Shown here: positions 14,762 to 22,378 of the stretch, one piece after another
How the letters are laid out: each line of letters starts with the position of its first letter
How positions within the stretch are numbered: position 1 is the first letter of the stretch
NCBI RefSeq assembly: GCF_008041935.1
Contig: NZ_VKAC01000006.1
Coordinates: 124,001-188,000, forward strand
Direction: 5' to 3'
DNA: 64,000 nt
Origin: Quadrisphaera setariae
GTDB taxonomy: Bacteria; Actinomycetota; Actinomycetes; Actinomycetales; Quadrisphaeraceae
Notes under the pieces: generated by a model
Databases searched by the model: none
Seen by the model: only the letters and a program-made list of their open reading frames with translations
Told to the model about the DNA's origin: nothing
Position numbers and translations under genes: made by a program

Positions 14762-16848
14762 GGCAGCCGCACCTCCACCACCGTGCCGGCGCCGGCGGGG
14801 CTGACCACGTGCAGCTCACCGCCCGCGGCGGCCACTCGGTCCGCCAGGCCCGCGAGTCCGGTGCCCCGGCGCAGCGCCGCTCCGCCGCAGCCGTCGTCAC
14901 TGACCCGCACCACCAGCTGGTCCGCCCGCCGCGCCGCCGTGACGCCGATCCTCGCCGCGCCCGAGTGCTTGACGGCGTTGGTGACGGCCTCGCTGGCCAC
15001 GTAGTAGGCGGTGGTGGCCACCGCCTCCGGCACGGCCCGTGGCCCACCACCGGCCGGCCCGTCGTCGTCGTCGAGGTCCACGGACAGGTCCACCCGCACC
15101 GGCACCCGCTCGACGAGGGAGCCGAGGGCCGCCCCCAGGCCGTCGCCGAGGCTGGAGGGGCGCAGTCCGTGCGCGACCTGCCGGAGCTCGGCCACCGCCG
15201 TCGCCAGCTGCTGCACCGCCCCGTCGAGCACCCCGTCGAGGGGGCCGCCCGGCGCCGCCCCTGGACCGACGACGTCGAGAGCACCGCTGGCGAGGTGCCG
15301 CTGCGCCAGCCGCAGGGACATCCCCAGCCCCACGAGGCGCTGCTGGGCGCCGTCGTGGAGGTCCTGCTCGAGGCGGCGGCGCTCCTCCAGGGAGGCGGCC
15401 AGCAGACGCCGCCGGCTCTCGGCGACCTCCCTCAGCGCCGAGGTCAGCCCCACGCGGAGGCGCACCACCTCCACGACGAGCGCGCTGGCCGCGGCGGCCT
15501 CCCGCAGCAGCACCCTGGACGGTCCGGGGGGTGCCACGAGCACCCCGACCGGCTCGCCGGCCACCTCGACGGGCACGACCTGCTCCTCCGGCGCGACCGG
15601 GGGCAGCGGAAGCCCGTCGGCGTCGACGTGCGGGTCGCCCGGACCGCCGCCGGGGAGCCGGTAGCCGACCCGGACGGGCCCGTCGAAGGCCTCCGCCAGC
15701 ACCGCCTGCAGCTGCTCCGGGCGCACCAGCCCGGCGTGGGCGCGCGCCTCCAAGGAGGCCACGGCCCTGAGGACGCGGTGCCGGGCCGGGTCGACCCGGT
15801 GGTCCACCACCCGCCGCAGGCGCGCTCGGACGGGGGAGAGCGCAGCGGCGCACACGGCGGTGGTCGCTGCGGCCAGCACCGGGGAGTCGCGCCCCAGCCA
15901 CAGCCCGCCCACGAACGCCGCCAGCGTGTAGACGCCCAGCAGCGCGGCCGACAGCAGCGCGTACGTGGTGGTGGCGGCGAGCGCCCTGTCGACGTCGTAC
16001 AGGTCGTGCCGGAGCACCGCGACGCCCGTGGCCGCCGGGATCGCCACGCCGATCGCCACCAGCCCCGGTACCACGAGGTCCGGTCCGTCGAGCACCACGG
16101 AGGACAGCCAGCACAGGAGCAGCGTCAGCGGCACGAGCGTCGCGCCCAGGAGGAACCACGTGAGCTGGGCCCGCTCCACGCCCGCGCTGCGCCGGTACCG
16201 GCGCACAGCCGCCACGAGGGAGACGACGAGCAGGGTGAGCAGCGCGAACGGCGCCGCCGTCCACACCGCCGTCGCCGCCGCGCTGACCGCAGGTCCCAAC
16301 GGGAGCGGTGCGGGTACGCCGGGGAAGTGCGTGCTCGGCGCTGGCACGAGCAGCAGCGCCGCCAGGTGCGCCAGCGGCACGGCCACCACGCCCACCGCCA
16401 CCGGGCGCCACCGGCGGCTGAGCAGCTGGCCCGTGGGGAACAGGAGCAGCAGCAGCGCCGGCGGGACGTACCAGGCCATCCAGCTGGCCTCTGCCAGTGC
16501 CGCACCCCACGGCGTCGGCTCCAGCGCCGGAGCGGGTGCGGTGACGAGCGCCGTCCAGGCGTCGCTGACCCCGACGAGGCACGGCACCAGCCCCTGCAGG
16601 CCGAGCAGCGCCGCCACGGGGCTGCTCGGGCGCCGCACCCCGACCACCACGGCGACGGCGAGCGAGGCGAGCCCCACGAGGTCCATGAGCGCCAGGTAGA
16701 GGACGGGGACGACGACGGGGTCGAGCAGCGCCAGGCGGGCGGTGGCGACCACGCACGCCAGCGCGGCGGCGGTGCAGGTCAGCGCCGCGGCCAGGCCCGG
16801 TCCGAGCGCTGCGGTCCGGGCCTGCAGGTGGAGCTGCTCCGCGGCCAC
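14749..16848 (-). CDS. membrane sensor histidine kinase (HisKA_3 type)
   Basis: A 699-aa kinase partnered with the adjacent LuxR regulator. The N-terminal half (residues about 15-350) has about nine to ten hydrophobic helices with short loops, then a GAF-like region. The dimerisation motif SLEERRRLEQDLHDGAQQRLVGLG contains the phosphorylated histidine. The ATPase part has NAVKHSGA (N box) and SDDGCGGAALRRGTGLAGLADRV (G boxes). GTG at 16848 is chosen because TACCGT lies 6 nt before it, giving a leaderless promoter; the frame stays open further upstream. The signal sensed is unknown. Confidence 0.9.
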   Translation of the reverse strand: MAAEQLHLQARTAALGPGLAAALTCTAAALACVVATARLALLDPVVVPVLYLALMDLVGLASLAVAVVVGVRRPSSPVAALLGLQGLVPCLVGVSDAWTALVTAPAPALEPTPWGAALAEASWMAWYVPPALLLLLFPTGQLLSRRWRPVAVGVVAVPLAHLAALLLVPAPSTHFPGVPAPLPLGPAVSAAATAVWTAAPFALLTLLVVSLVAAVRRYRRSAGVERAQLTWFLLGATLVPLTLLLCWLSSVVLDGPDLVVPGLVAIGVAIPAATGVAVLRHDLYDVDRALAATTTYALLSAALLGVYTLAAFVGGLWLGRDSPVLAAATTAVCAAALSPVRARLRRVVDHRVDPARHRVLRAVASLEARAHAGLVRPEQLQAVLAEAFDGPVRVGYRLPGGGPGDPHVDADGLPLPPVAPEEQVVPVEVAGEPVGVLVAPPGPSRVLLREAAAASALVVEVVRLRVGLTSALREVAESRRRLLAASLEERRRLEQDLHDGAQQRLVGLGMSLRLAQRHLASGALDVVGPGAAPGGPLDGVLDGAVQQLATAVAELRQVAHGLRPSSLGDGLGAALGSLVERVPVRVDLSVDLDDDDGPAGGGPRAVPEAVATTAYYVASEAVTNAVKHSGAARIGVTAARRADQLVVRVSDDGCGGAALRRGTGLAGLADRVAAAGGELHVVSPAGAGTVVEVRLPCGS

Positions 16849-16854
16849 GGGCCG

Positions 16855-16860
16855 ACGGTA
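16855..16860 (-). promoter_or_regulatory. probable -10 element of the kinase-regulator operon
   Basis: TACCGT on the minus strand lies 6 nt before the GTG at 16848, the same leaderless geometry as at several other genes here. Confidence 0.5.
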
Positions 16861-17004
16861 GGACCGCGCGGCGCCGGTGGACAGGGGGCCAGCACGGGGG
16901 GCGCGGTCAGGTGGCCGCACGGCAGACCCGCCGGCCCCTCCGGCGCCACGGTGGCGGCGTCCACCTCGCAGCACGTCCGTCGTCGTCCCGCCCGGAGGTC
17001 TCCC

Positions 17005-17382
17005 GTGAAGCGATCCGCAGCCCTCGTCACCGGCCTGGTGCTCAACGCCCTGTCCGGCCTGTCCGGCATCCCGACGCTCCTCGACCCGACGATGGGCCCG
17101 GCGCCGGTGGTGATCAACGTGGTCACCGGCGTGCTCGGCATCGTCACGCTCGTCGGTGTGGTGCTCGTCTGGCGCTGGCGCAGCGGCCGGGTCGGCCTGG
17201 GCGTCGCGCTCATCGCGGTCAGCCAGGTGCTCGACGTCATGACCGCCGTCCCGGCCTTCTTCGCCGACATCCCCGCCGGCTACAAGGCGGCCATCGCCGC
17301 CGGCGTGGTGCTCACGCTGCTCGGCGTCGCGCTCGTGCTCCCCGCCCGCCGCGCCGCGGCGCTCAGAGCAGCGGCGGCGTGA
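17005..17382 (+). CDS. small four-helix membrane protein of unknown function
   Basis: About 125 aa with four hydrophobic segments (near residues 5-25, 33-55, 63-85 and 95-115) and short charged ends. GTG at 17005 has CGGAGG at 16993-16998. The frame is open far upstream through the antisense of the kinase, but nothing there looks coding. It lies divergent from the histidine kinase and 51 bp before the LysE gene. I do not recognise the family; it resembles many small actinobacterial integral proteins. A structural or transport-accessory role is possible but unsupported. Confidence 0.65.
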   Translation: MKRSAALVTGLVLNALSGLSGIPTLLDPTMGPAPVVINVVTGVLGIVTLVGVVLVWRWRSGRVGLGVALIAVSQVLDVMTAVPAFFADIPAGYKAAIAAGVVLTLLGVALVLPARRAAALRAAAA

Positions 17383-17433
17383 GCAGGGCCTCGCTGCCGA
17401 TCGAGCACCTCCTGCTTCCCCGGGAGACCCGCT

Positions 17434-18075
17434 GTGGACCCGTTCGTGCTCGGCCTGCTCGTCGGTCTCGCCTCGGCCGCACCCCTCGGCCCGCAGAACG
17501 CCTACCTGCTCCAGGCGGGCCTCCAGCTCCCGACCACCAGGGCGTGGGGGGCCGCCGCCCTGGTGGTCGGGCTCGACGTCTCCGTCTCCCTCACCGGAGC
17601 GCTCCTGGCCGGGCGCCTGCTGTCCGCGGCACCGGGACTGCGGGTGCCCGCCCTCGCCGTCGGCGCGGCGGTCCTGCTGCTCATGGGCGGGCAGATCCTG
17701 TGGCGCACCCGCCCCCGTCGTCGTCCTCGACACCTCCTGGGAGCCACGACGTCGGAGGGCTCCCCGGCGTCGTGGAGCCGGCGCCGCCTCGTGCTGGGCG
17801 CGCTCGCGGTCACGTGGCTCAACCCGTCGGCGCTGCTCGACTCGTCGCTGCTGTTCGGCGGGCTGGTCGCGGCGACGCGGCTGGCTGACCTGCCGGCGCT
17901 GGTGCTCGGGCTGTGCGCGGCCTCCGCGCTGTGGACCGCCGGCTTCATGGCGGTGCTGCGGGCGGTGCGGGCGCGGCTGGTCGAGCGGGCGCGGTGCTGG
18001 GTGGAGCGTGCAGCGGGCGCGGTGGTCGTGGTGGTGGGGGTGCGCTTCGCCGCCCAGGTCTTCGGCGCCCTGTGA
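17434..18075 (+). CDS. LysE/ArgO family amino-acid exporter
   Basis: A 213-aa inner-membrane exporter with about six helices. The LysE signature is at the N-terminus (SAAPLGPQNAYLLQAGL), and a second conserved piece, LAVTWLNPSALLDS, lies in helix 4. Members export lysine, arginine or other amino acids. The start is GTG, preceded by CGGGAGA. It ends 14 bp before the stop of the convergent XRE-cupin regulator, whose other neighbour is a branched-chain amino-acid exporter, so this corner groups amino-acid efflux genes. The substrate is not resolvable from sequence. Confidence 0.85.
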   Translation: MDPFVLGLLVGLASAAPLGPQNAYLLQAGLQLPTTRAWGAAALVVGLDVSVSLTGALLAGRLLSAAPGLRVPALAVGAAVLLLMGGQILWRTRPRRRPRHLLGATTSEGSPASWSRRRLVLGALAVTWLNPSALLDSSLLFGGLVAATRLADLPALVLGLCAASALWTAGFMAVLRAVRARLVERARCWVERAAGAVVVVVGVRFAAQVFGAL

Positions 18076-18089
18076 CCGGGCCCCAGGGG

Positions 18090-18677
18090 TCAGCGGTACT
18101 GGCTGACCATCACCGCGGTGGTGCCGGGCTCCAGGGGGTGGAACGTGTGCGGCAGGTCGGCGGGGTAGGCGACGTAGTCGCCAGGGCCGAGCTCGACCGG
18201 GTCCTCGAGGATCCCCGCGAGCGCGCGGCCGGTGGCGATGACGAGGTGCTCGACCGTGCCGGTGGCGTGCGGCTCGGAGTTGCGGGGAGGGCCCGGCTCA
18301 GCGGCGATGCGGTAGACGTCGAAGCTCACGCCGGGCGTGCTCGCCGCCAGCAGCGTGGCGCGGAAGTGCGCGCTCTCGGCGGCCAGCGTGGGCCCCTCGC
18401 CGGCGCGGAGCACGCGCACGGCCGGAGCGGGCGGGTCGACCAGGGCGGAGAACGGCACCCCCAGCGCGGTGGCCAGCGACCACAGCGTCTCGACGCTGGG
18501 GTTGGCCGAGCCGGACTCCAGCTGGGACAGCGTCGACTTGGCGACGCCGGCGCGAGCGGCCAGGTCTCCCATCGACAGCCCCGACCGCTGCCGGTGCTGG
18601 CGCAGCGCGGCGGCGATGGCGGCGATCGGCGCACCGCCGCCGGCGGGTGCCGTCGCCTTGTTCGGTTCGTTGGTCAT
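18090..18677 (-). CDS. XRE-family regulator with C-terminal cupin domain
   Basis: A 195-aa regulator. The N-terminal helix-turn-helix (residues about 20-75: ALRQHRQRSGLSMGDLAARAGVAKSTLSQLESGSANPSVETL) is followed by a small-molecule-binding cupin (residues about 110-190: GTVEHLVIATGRALAGILEDPVELGPGDYVAYPADLPHTF). This architecture often senses a metabolite and represses a divergent transporter. The gene is divergent from azlCD with 46 bp between starts. Two GTTCG-N6-CGAAC dyads lie in that interval, so autoregulation and control of azlCD are likely. Confidence 0.9.
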   Translation of the reverse strand: MTNEPNKATAPAGGGAPIAAIAAALRQHRQRSGLSMGDLAARAGVAKSTLSQLESGSANPSVETLWSLATALGVPFSALVDPPAPAVRVLRAGEGPTLAAESAHFRATLLAASTPGVSFDVYRIAAEPGPPRNSEPHATGTVEHLVIATGRALAGILEDPVELGPGDYVAYPADLPHTFHPLEPGTTAVMVSQYR

Positions 18678-18680
18678 GCG

Positions 18681-18696
18681 GTTCGCCTTGACGAAC
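18681..18696. promoter_or_regulatory. operator-like dyad 1, GTTCG-N6-CGAAC
   Basis: GTTCGCCTTGACGAAC lies just upstream of the XRE-cupin start. It has the same half-sites and spacer length as the dyad at 18728, 47 bp away. Confidence 0.6.
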
Positions 18697-18723
18697 GTCG
18701 TCCCATGCACCCATCCTCGCAGA

Positions 18724-19458
18724 GTGCGTTCGTCACACCGAACAGTCGGTATCGCAGACCGGATATCTGACCGCGTCCGAGAGGTCGACAGGACGCTCCT
18801 GCGCGACGTCCTGCTGGTCTGCGCCGCTGACGGCGTCGTCGGCCTCTCCTTCGGCGCGGTGGCCGTCGCCTCGGGCACCCCGCTGTGGGTGCCCGTGCTC
18901 CTCTCGGTGGTCGTCTTCGCCGGCGCCAGCCAGTTCGTCTTCGTCGCTCTGGTCACCGGCGGCTCGTCTCCGCTGGTCGCCGCCCTCACCGGGGTCGTGC
19001 TGAACGCGCGGATGGTGCCGCTCGGGATGGGCGTGGCCGACATCGTCCCCCGCACCGGGTGGCGGCGCCTCGTGGCCGCGCACCTGCTCACCGACGAGTC
19101 GGCCGCCTTCACCCTCCCGCGCCGCGACCCCGCCGAGCGGCGTGCGGCGTTCTGGCTGACCGGGGTGCTGCTGTTCGTCCTGTGGAACGCCGGGGTGCTG
19201 GTCGGTGCGGCGCTCGGCGGCACCGTGCTGGCCTCCGTCGACCCCGGCACCCTCGGGCTCGACGCGGCGTTCCCCGCCGTCCTGCTGGCGCTGCTCGTGC
19301 CCGCGCTGCGCACCCGGGCCGACCGGCGGACGGCGCTGACCGGCGCCGTCGTCGCCGTCGCTGCCGTCCCGCTGCTCCCGGCCGGTCTGCCCGCCGTCGC
19401 CGCGGTGCTCGGGGTGCTCGCCGGTCGCGCGCGGTCGCCGCGGGGAGGTGCCCGGTGA
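18724..19458 (+). CDS. azlC: AzlC family permease (branched-chain amino-acid export, large subunit)
   Basis: About 244 aa with roughly eight hydrophobic segments and the AzlC hallmarks LSFGAVAVASGTPLWVPVLLSVVVFAGASQFVFVAL and GVVLNARMVPLGMGVAD. With AzlD it exports valine, leucine, isoleucine or similar compounds (BrnFE/AzlCD systems). GTG at 18724 is the only usual start codon before the first helix. CATCCT lies 6 nt before it, suggesting a leaderless mRNA, and the second operator dyad overlaps the first codons. AzlD begins inside its stop codon. It is controlled most probably by the divergent XRE-cupin protein. Confidence 0.88.
   Translation: MRSSHRTVGIADRISDRVREVDRTLLRDVLLVCAADGVVGLSFGAVAVASGTPLWVPVLLSVVVFAGASQFVFVALVTGGSSPLVAALTGVVLNARMVPLGMGVADIVPRTGWRRLVAAHLLTDESAAFTLPRRDPAERRAAFWLTGVLLFVLWNAGVLVGAALGGTVLASVDPGTLGLDAAFPAVLLALLVPALRTRADRRTALTGAVVAVAAVPLLPAGLPAVAAVLGVLAGRARSPRGGAR
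18728..18743. promoter_or_regulatory. operator-like dyad 2, GTTCG-N6-CGAAC
   Basis: GTTCGTCACACCGAAC overlaps the 5' end of azlC. It is identical in half-sites and 6-nt spacing to the dyad at 18681, 47 bp upstream (about 4.5 helical turns). Confidence 0.6.
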
Positions 19459-19787
19459 CCTGGGGACCGGAGCACTGGGTGGGCCTGGCGCTGCTGGCCG
19501 CCGCCACCTTCGCGCTGCGCCTGCTCGGCCCGTGGCTGGCCGCTCGCGTCGGCGGCGGACCCCGGGCGGAGAGCACGGACGCCCTGCTCGCCGGGCTGGC
19601 GGTCGCGGTGCTCGCGGGCCTCGTGGTGACGCAGGCCCTGTTCGACGGCCGCGAGGCGGCGGGCTGGGCCCGGCCGCTCGGGGTCGTCGTCGCCGGGGTC
19701 CTGGTGTGGCGGAAGGCGCCGTTCCTGCTCGTGGTGCTCGCGGCGGCCGCCACCACGGCGCTCCTTCGCCTGCTCGGCCTCCCCTGA
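19455..19787 (+). CDS. azlD: AzlD family protein (branched-chain amino-acid export, small subunit)
   Basis: A 110-aa protein with about four hydrophobic helices. It is the usual small partner of AzlC in two-subunit exporters. The conserved segments TFALRLLGPWLAARVG and WRKAPFLLVVLAAAATTALLR fit the family. The GTG start overlaps the azlC TGA (GTGA), so it is translationally coupled. The next gene starts 110 bp downstream on the same strand with its own weak -10-like element. Confidence 0.87.
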   Translation: MTWGPEHWVGLALLAAATFALRLLGPWLAARVGGGPRAESTDALLAGLAVAVLAGLVVTQALFDGREAAGWARPLGVVVAGVLVWRKAPFLLVVLAAAATTALLRLLGLP

Positions 19788-19897
19788 CCCGCCCCTCCTC
19801 TTCCTCCCCCCCCGGCAGGGCACGTGGAGTGCGAAGTGCCCACCAGGGGGGCGCGTCGGAGGTGCGGCGGGGTGCCCCGGCAGCGCAGAGTGCTCGC

Positions 19898-20992
19898 GTG
19901 GCACCGAAGGCACCGGCCGAAGAGCTCGACGTCGACGGCGTCGCCGTCAGGTTCACCAGCCCCGACAAGGTCGTCTTCCCGGCGCTCGGCGCCGGCGGCG
20001 GCACCAAGCGGCACCTCGTGGAGTACTACCGCTCCGTCGCGCAGCGCGGCGAGGACGGCGAGCTCGGCCCGCTGGTGCGCGCCCTGCTCGACAGGCCCAC
20101 CTACGTGCAGCGCTTCCCCGACGGGGTGGACGGCGAGGAGGTCTACCAGAAGCGCGTCCCGCCGCACGCTCCCTCGTACGTGCGCACCACGCGGGTGACC
20201 TTCCCCTCCGGTCGCCACGCCGACGCGATGCGCGTCGACGCCGCCGCACCCCTGGTGTGGGCCGCCCAGATGTCCACCGTGACGTTCCACCCCTGGCCGA
20301 CCCGCGCCTCCGACCACAACCCCGACGCCGTCGAGCACCCCGACGAGCTGCGCATCGACCTCGACCCGCAGCCGGGCACCGGCTTCGCCGAGGCCCGCGC
20401 CGTCGCGCTCGACGTCGTCCAGCCCCTCCTCGCCGAGCTCGGGTACGCAGGGTTCCCCAAGACCTCCGGCGGCCGCGGTGTGCACGTCTACGTGCGCATC
20501 GATCCGCGCTGGGAGATCAAGCAGGTCAGGACCGCTGCCATCGCCTTCGCCCGCGAGGTCGAGCGGCGCGCCGGCGGCCGCGTGACCACGGCCTGGTGGA
20601 AGGAGCAGCGGACCAGCGCGATCTTCGTGGACTACAACCAGAACGCCCGCGACCACACCATCGCCTCGGCGTACTCGGTGCGCCGCACCCCCCGCGCGAC
20701 CGTCTCCACCCCGGTGACGTGGGAGGAGCTGGCCGACGTCGAGCCCGACGACCTCACCATGGCCACCGTCCCCGCGCTGCTGGCGCGCCGCGGGGACCCG
20801 ATGCGCGCCCTGGACGACGCCCACCACGACCTCACCCCGCTGCTGGAGATGGCCGAGCGCGACGCCGCCGCCGGTGAGGGCGAGATGCCGTTCCCGCCCA
20901 ACCACCCCAAGCAGGACGGCGAGCCCAAGCGGGTGCAGCCGAGCCGCGACCGCGCCCGCCCCGGCGGCCCGGAGGACCCCTCCCGGGGCTGA
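19898..20992 (+). CDS. stand-alone LigD-type DNA polymerase/primase domain
   Basis: A 364-aa protein of the LigD polymerase family (archaeo-eukaryotic primase fold). In non-homologous end joining this domain fills gaps and adds nucleotides at broken ends. It has the catalytic acidic motif in ELRIDLDPQPG, the SGGRGVHVYV motif, and ASAYSVRRTPRATVSTPVTWEEL. The family part (residues about 10-300) is followed by a short basic Pro-rich tail. Ligase and nuclease domains are absent, and no ku or ligase gene lies in the window. GTG at 19898 is chosen because the family homology starts just after it; the longer open frame upstream runs antisense to nothing recognisable. Confidence 0.87.
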   Translation: MAPKAPAEELDVDGVAVRFTSPDKVVFPALGAGGGTKRHLVEYYRSVAQRGEDGELGPLVRALLDRPTYVQRFPDGVDGEEVYQKRVPPHAPSYVRTTRVTFPSGRHADAMRVDAAAPLVWAAQMSTVTFHPWPTRASDHNPDAVEHPDELRIDLDPQPGTGFAEARAVALDVVQPLLAELGYAGFPKTSGGRGVHVYVRIDPRWEIKQVRTAAIAFAREVERRAGGRVTTAWWKEQRTSAIFVDYNQNARDHTIASAYSVRRTPRATVSTPVTWEELADVEPDDLTMATVPALLARRGDPMRALDDAHHDLTPLLEMAERDAAAGEGEMPFPPNHPKQDGEPKRVQPSRDRARPGGPEDPSRG

Positions 20993-21003
20993 GCCCCGGA
21001 CCG

Positions 21004-21067
21004 CGACCGGGCGACCGGTCGCGGTTCCGGGAGGGGCTGGAACCACGACCGGGCGACCGGTTGCGGT
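21004..21067 (+). repeat. two direct 22-bp repeats around GCGACCGGTCGC
   Basis: Two 22-bp units (21004-21025 and 21046-21067) differ at one base and are spaced 42 bp start to start. The first contains the perfect palindrome GCGACCGGTCGC; in the second one base breaks it. They fill the short gap after the LigD-like gene. The role is unknown; regulatory binding sites or a minor intergenic repeat are possible. Confidence 0.55.
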
Positions 21068-21141
21068 GAGCGGCGCGCCCGTCCGGGTGAGGGGGTCCAC
21101 CTCGGCTGGTGGCCGCGAGCGGCGCTCCCACCATCGACGTC

Positions 21142-21363
21142 ATGGGACTCGGAACGGGCATCTTCCTGCTGGTCGTCGGCGCGATCCTCGCCTTCGGCGT
21201 GCGTGACGGCGTCGAGGCGGTGGACCTCACCGCCATCGGCTGGATCTGCATGGGCGCGGGAGCGCTGTCGCTGGTGCTCGTGCTGGCGCTGAGCCGCCGC
21301 CGGGGCCGCGTCACCAGCAGCACCTACGTCGAGCGCCACGACGGTGTGCCGCCGGGCGCCTGA
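21142..21363 (+). CDS. DUF6458-like two-helix membrane protein
   Basis: A 73-aa protein starting MGLGTGIFLLVVGAILAFGV, with a second helix at about residues 33-53 (IGWICMGAGALSLVLVLAL) and a basic C-terminal tail. This order (Gly-rich first helix, short acidic/Val loop, second helix, basic end) is that of the small actinobacterial DUF6458 proteins, whose function is unknown. ATG at 21142 is the natural start. It stands alone between the repeat pair and the Gly-rich protein gene. Confidence 0.75.
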   Translation: MGLGTGIFLLVVGAILAFGVRDGVEAVDLTAIGWICMGAGALSLVLVLALSRRRGRVTSSTYVERHDGVPPGA

Positions 21364-21455
21364 CCGCTCCCGCACAGCCCGCGGGCAGGCGGTGCGCAGT
21401 CCCCGCACGTAGCGTGGAGGCGACGCCCACCCGCCCTGCGAGGAGAGTGACCACG

Positions 21456-22187
21456 ATGGGCTTCCTGGACCGACTGCTCGGCCGCGAGGACCGCTCCACC
21501 AGCCAGCGCCCGAGCACGGGCTACCCGGCGGCGCCGGGCCAGCAGGCGGGCTACGGCCAGCCGACCGGCTACCGCACCGACCACCCGACCGGTGGCCAGC
21601 CCGTCAGCCAGCAGCAGCGGGCGCCGCAGGGGCGGCCGATGAGCGACGACGAGCGCGCCGTGGAGCGGTACCGCTACCTGCTGCGCACCGCCCCGCCGGA
21701 GCAGATCGAGCAGGCGCACGCCGAGGCGTTCGCCAAGCTCACCCCGGCCCAGCGCCAGCAGGTGCTGTCCGAGCTGGGCAGCCAGGTGCCCGCGAACGAG
21801 CGCGCTCGCACCGACGACCCGCGCGACCTGGCTCGCATGGCCACCCGTGCCGAGATGCGCCAGCCCGGCACGCTCGAGCGCAGCTTCTCCGGCGGCGGGA
21901 TGGGCGGGATGGGCGGCGGCCGAGGCCTCGGCATGGGCGCGGTCATCGGCGGCAGCCTGCTGGCCGGTGTCGCCGGTGCCTTCGTGGGCACGGCCATCGC
22001 CGACGCGATGTTCGACGGTTTCGACGAGAACGAGTACGCCCAGGGCTTCGAGGACGGCGCCCAGGCCGACGTGGCGGCTGACGGCGGCGACCCCGGCTAC
22101 GACGGCGGTGGCTACGACGACGCGGGTTTCGACGGCGGCGGGTTCGACGGTGGGGGCGACTTCGGAGGCGGCGACTTCGACGTCTGA
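21456..22187 (+). CDS. Gly-rich protein with a central membrane segment, unknown function
   Basis: 243 aa in three parts: a Gln/Gly/Tyr-rich low-complexity N-terminus (residues about 10-60); a charged helical section (residues about 65-145: DDERAVERYRYLLRTAPPEQIEQAHAEAFAKLTPAQRQQVL); and a Gly/Met-rich hydrophobic stretch (residues about 147-185), with a C-terminal tail of repeated GGGFDGGG-like units rich in Asp. ATG has GAGGAGAG upstream at 21440-21447. Similar actinobacterial proteins are often given transport-ATPase names, but no ATPase motif is present. A strong terminator follows at 22211. Confidence 0.7.
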   Translation: MGFLDRLLGREDRSTSQRPSTGYPAAPGQQAGYGQPTGYRTDHPTGGQPVSQQQRAPQGRPMSDDERAVERYRYLLRTAPPEQIEQAHAEAFAKLTPAQRQQVLSELGSQVPANERARTDDPRDLARMATRAEMRQPGTLERSFSGGGMGGMGGGRGLGMGAVIGGSLLAGVAGAFVGTAIADAMFDGFDENEYAQGFEDGAQADVAADGGDPGYDGGGYDDAGFDGGGFDGGGDFGGGDFDV

Positions 22188-22210
22188 CCCCGCCACCCCT
22201 CAGGACGACG

Positions 22211-22245
22211 ACGAAGGCCCCCGCTCACCGAGCGGGGGCCTTCGT
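22211..22245. terminator. strong 16-bp hairpin terminator
   Basis: ACGAAGGCCCCCGCTC (22211-22226) pairs perfectly with 22230-22245 across a 3-nt loop. It sits between the convergent Gly-rich protein gene and tRNA-Gly, so it can act on both strands. Confidence 0.85.
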
Positions 22246-22254
22246 GGTGCTGAG

Positions 22255-22325
22255 AGCGGACGACGGGAATCGAACCCGCGCTATCAGCTTGGGAAGCTGA
22301 AGTTCTACCATTGAACTACGTCCGC
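22255..22325 (-). tRNA. tRNA-Gly (anticodon CCC)
   Basis: A 71-nt cloverleaf on the minus strand. The acceptor stem is GCGGACG/CGTCCGC with discriminator T. The D arm contains AGTTCAATGGTAGAACT. The anticodon stem-loop is TCAGC-TTCCCAA-GCTGA with anticodon CCC. The T arm is GCGGG-TTCGATT-CCCGT. CCA is not encoded. It reads GGG codons, frequent in this GC-rich genome. It probably lies in its own transcript or follows the 472-aa gene on the same strand. Confidence 0.95.
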
Positions 22326-22378
22326 GTGGCGCCTCGTCGAGACGACCGCCACCAGGGTAGCAAGCCCGGCCGGACGCC

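Noticed and set aside
21004-21067. CRISPR array
   Set aside because: Only two units, no spacer series and no cas genes.
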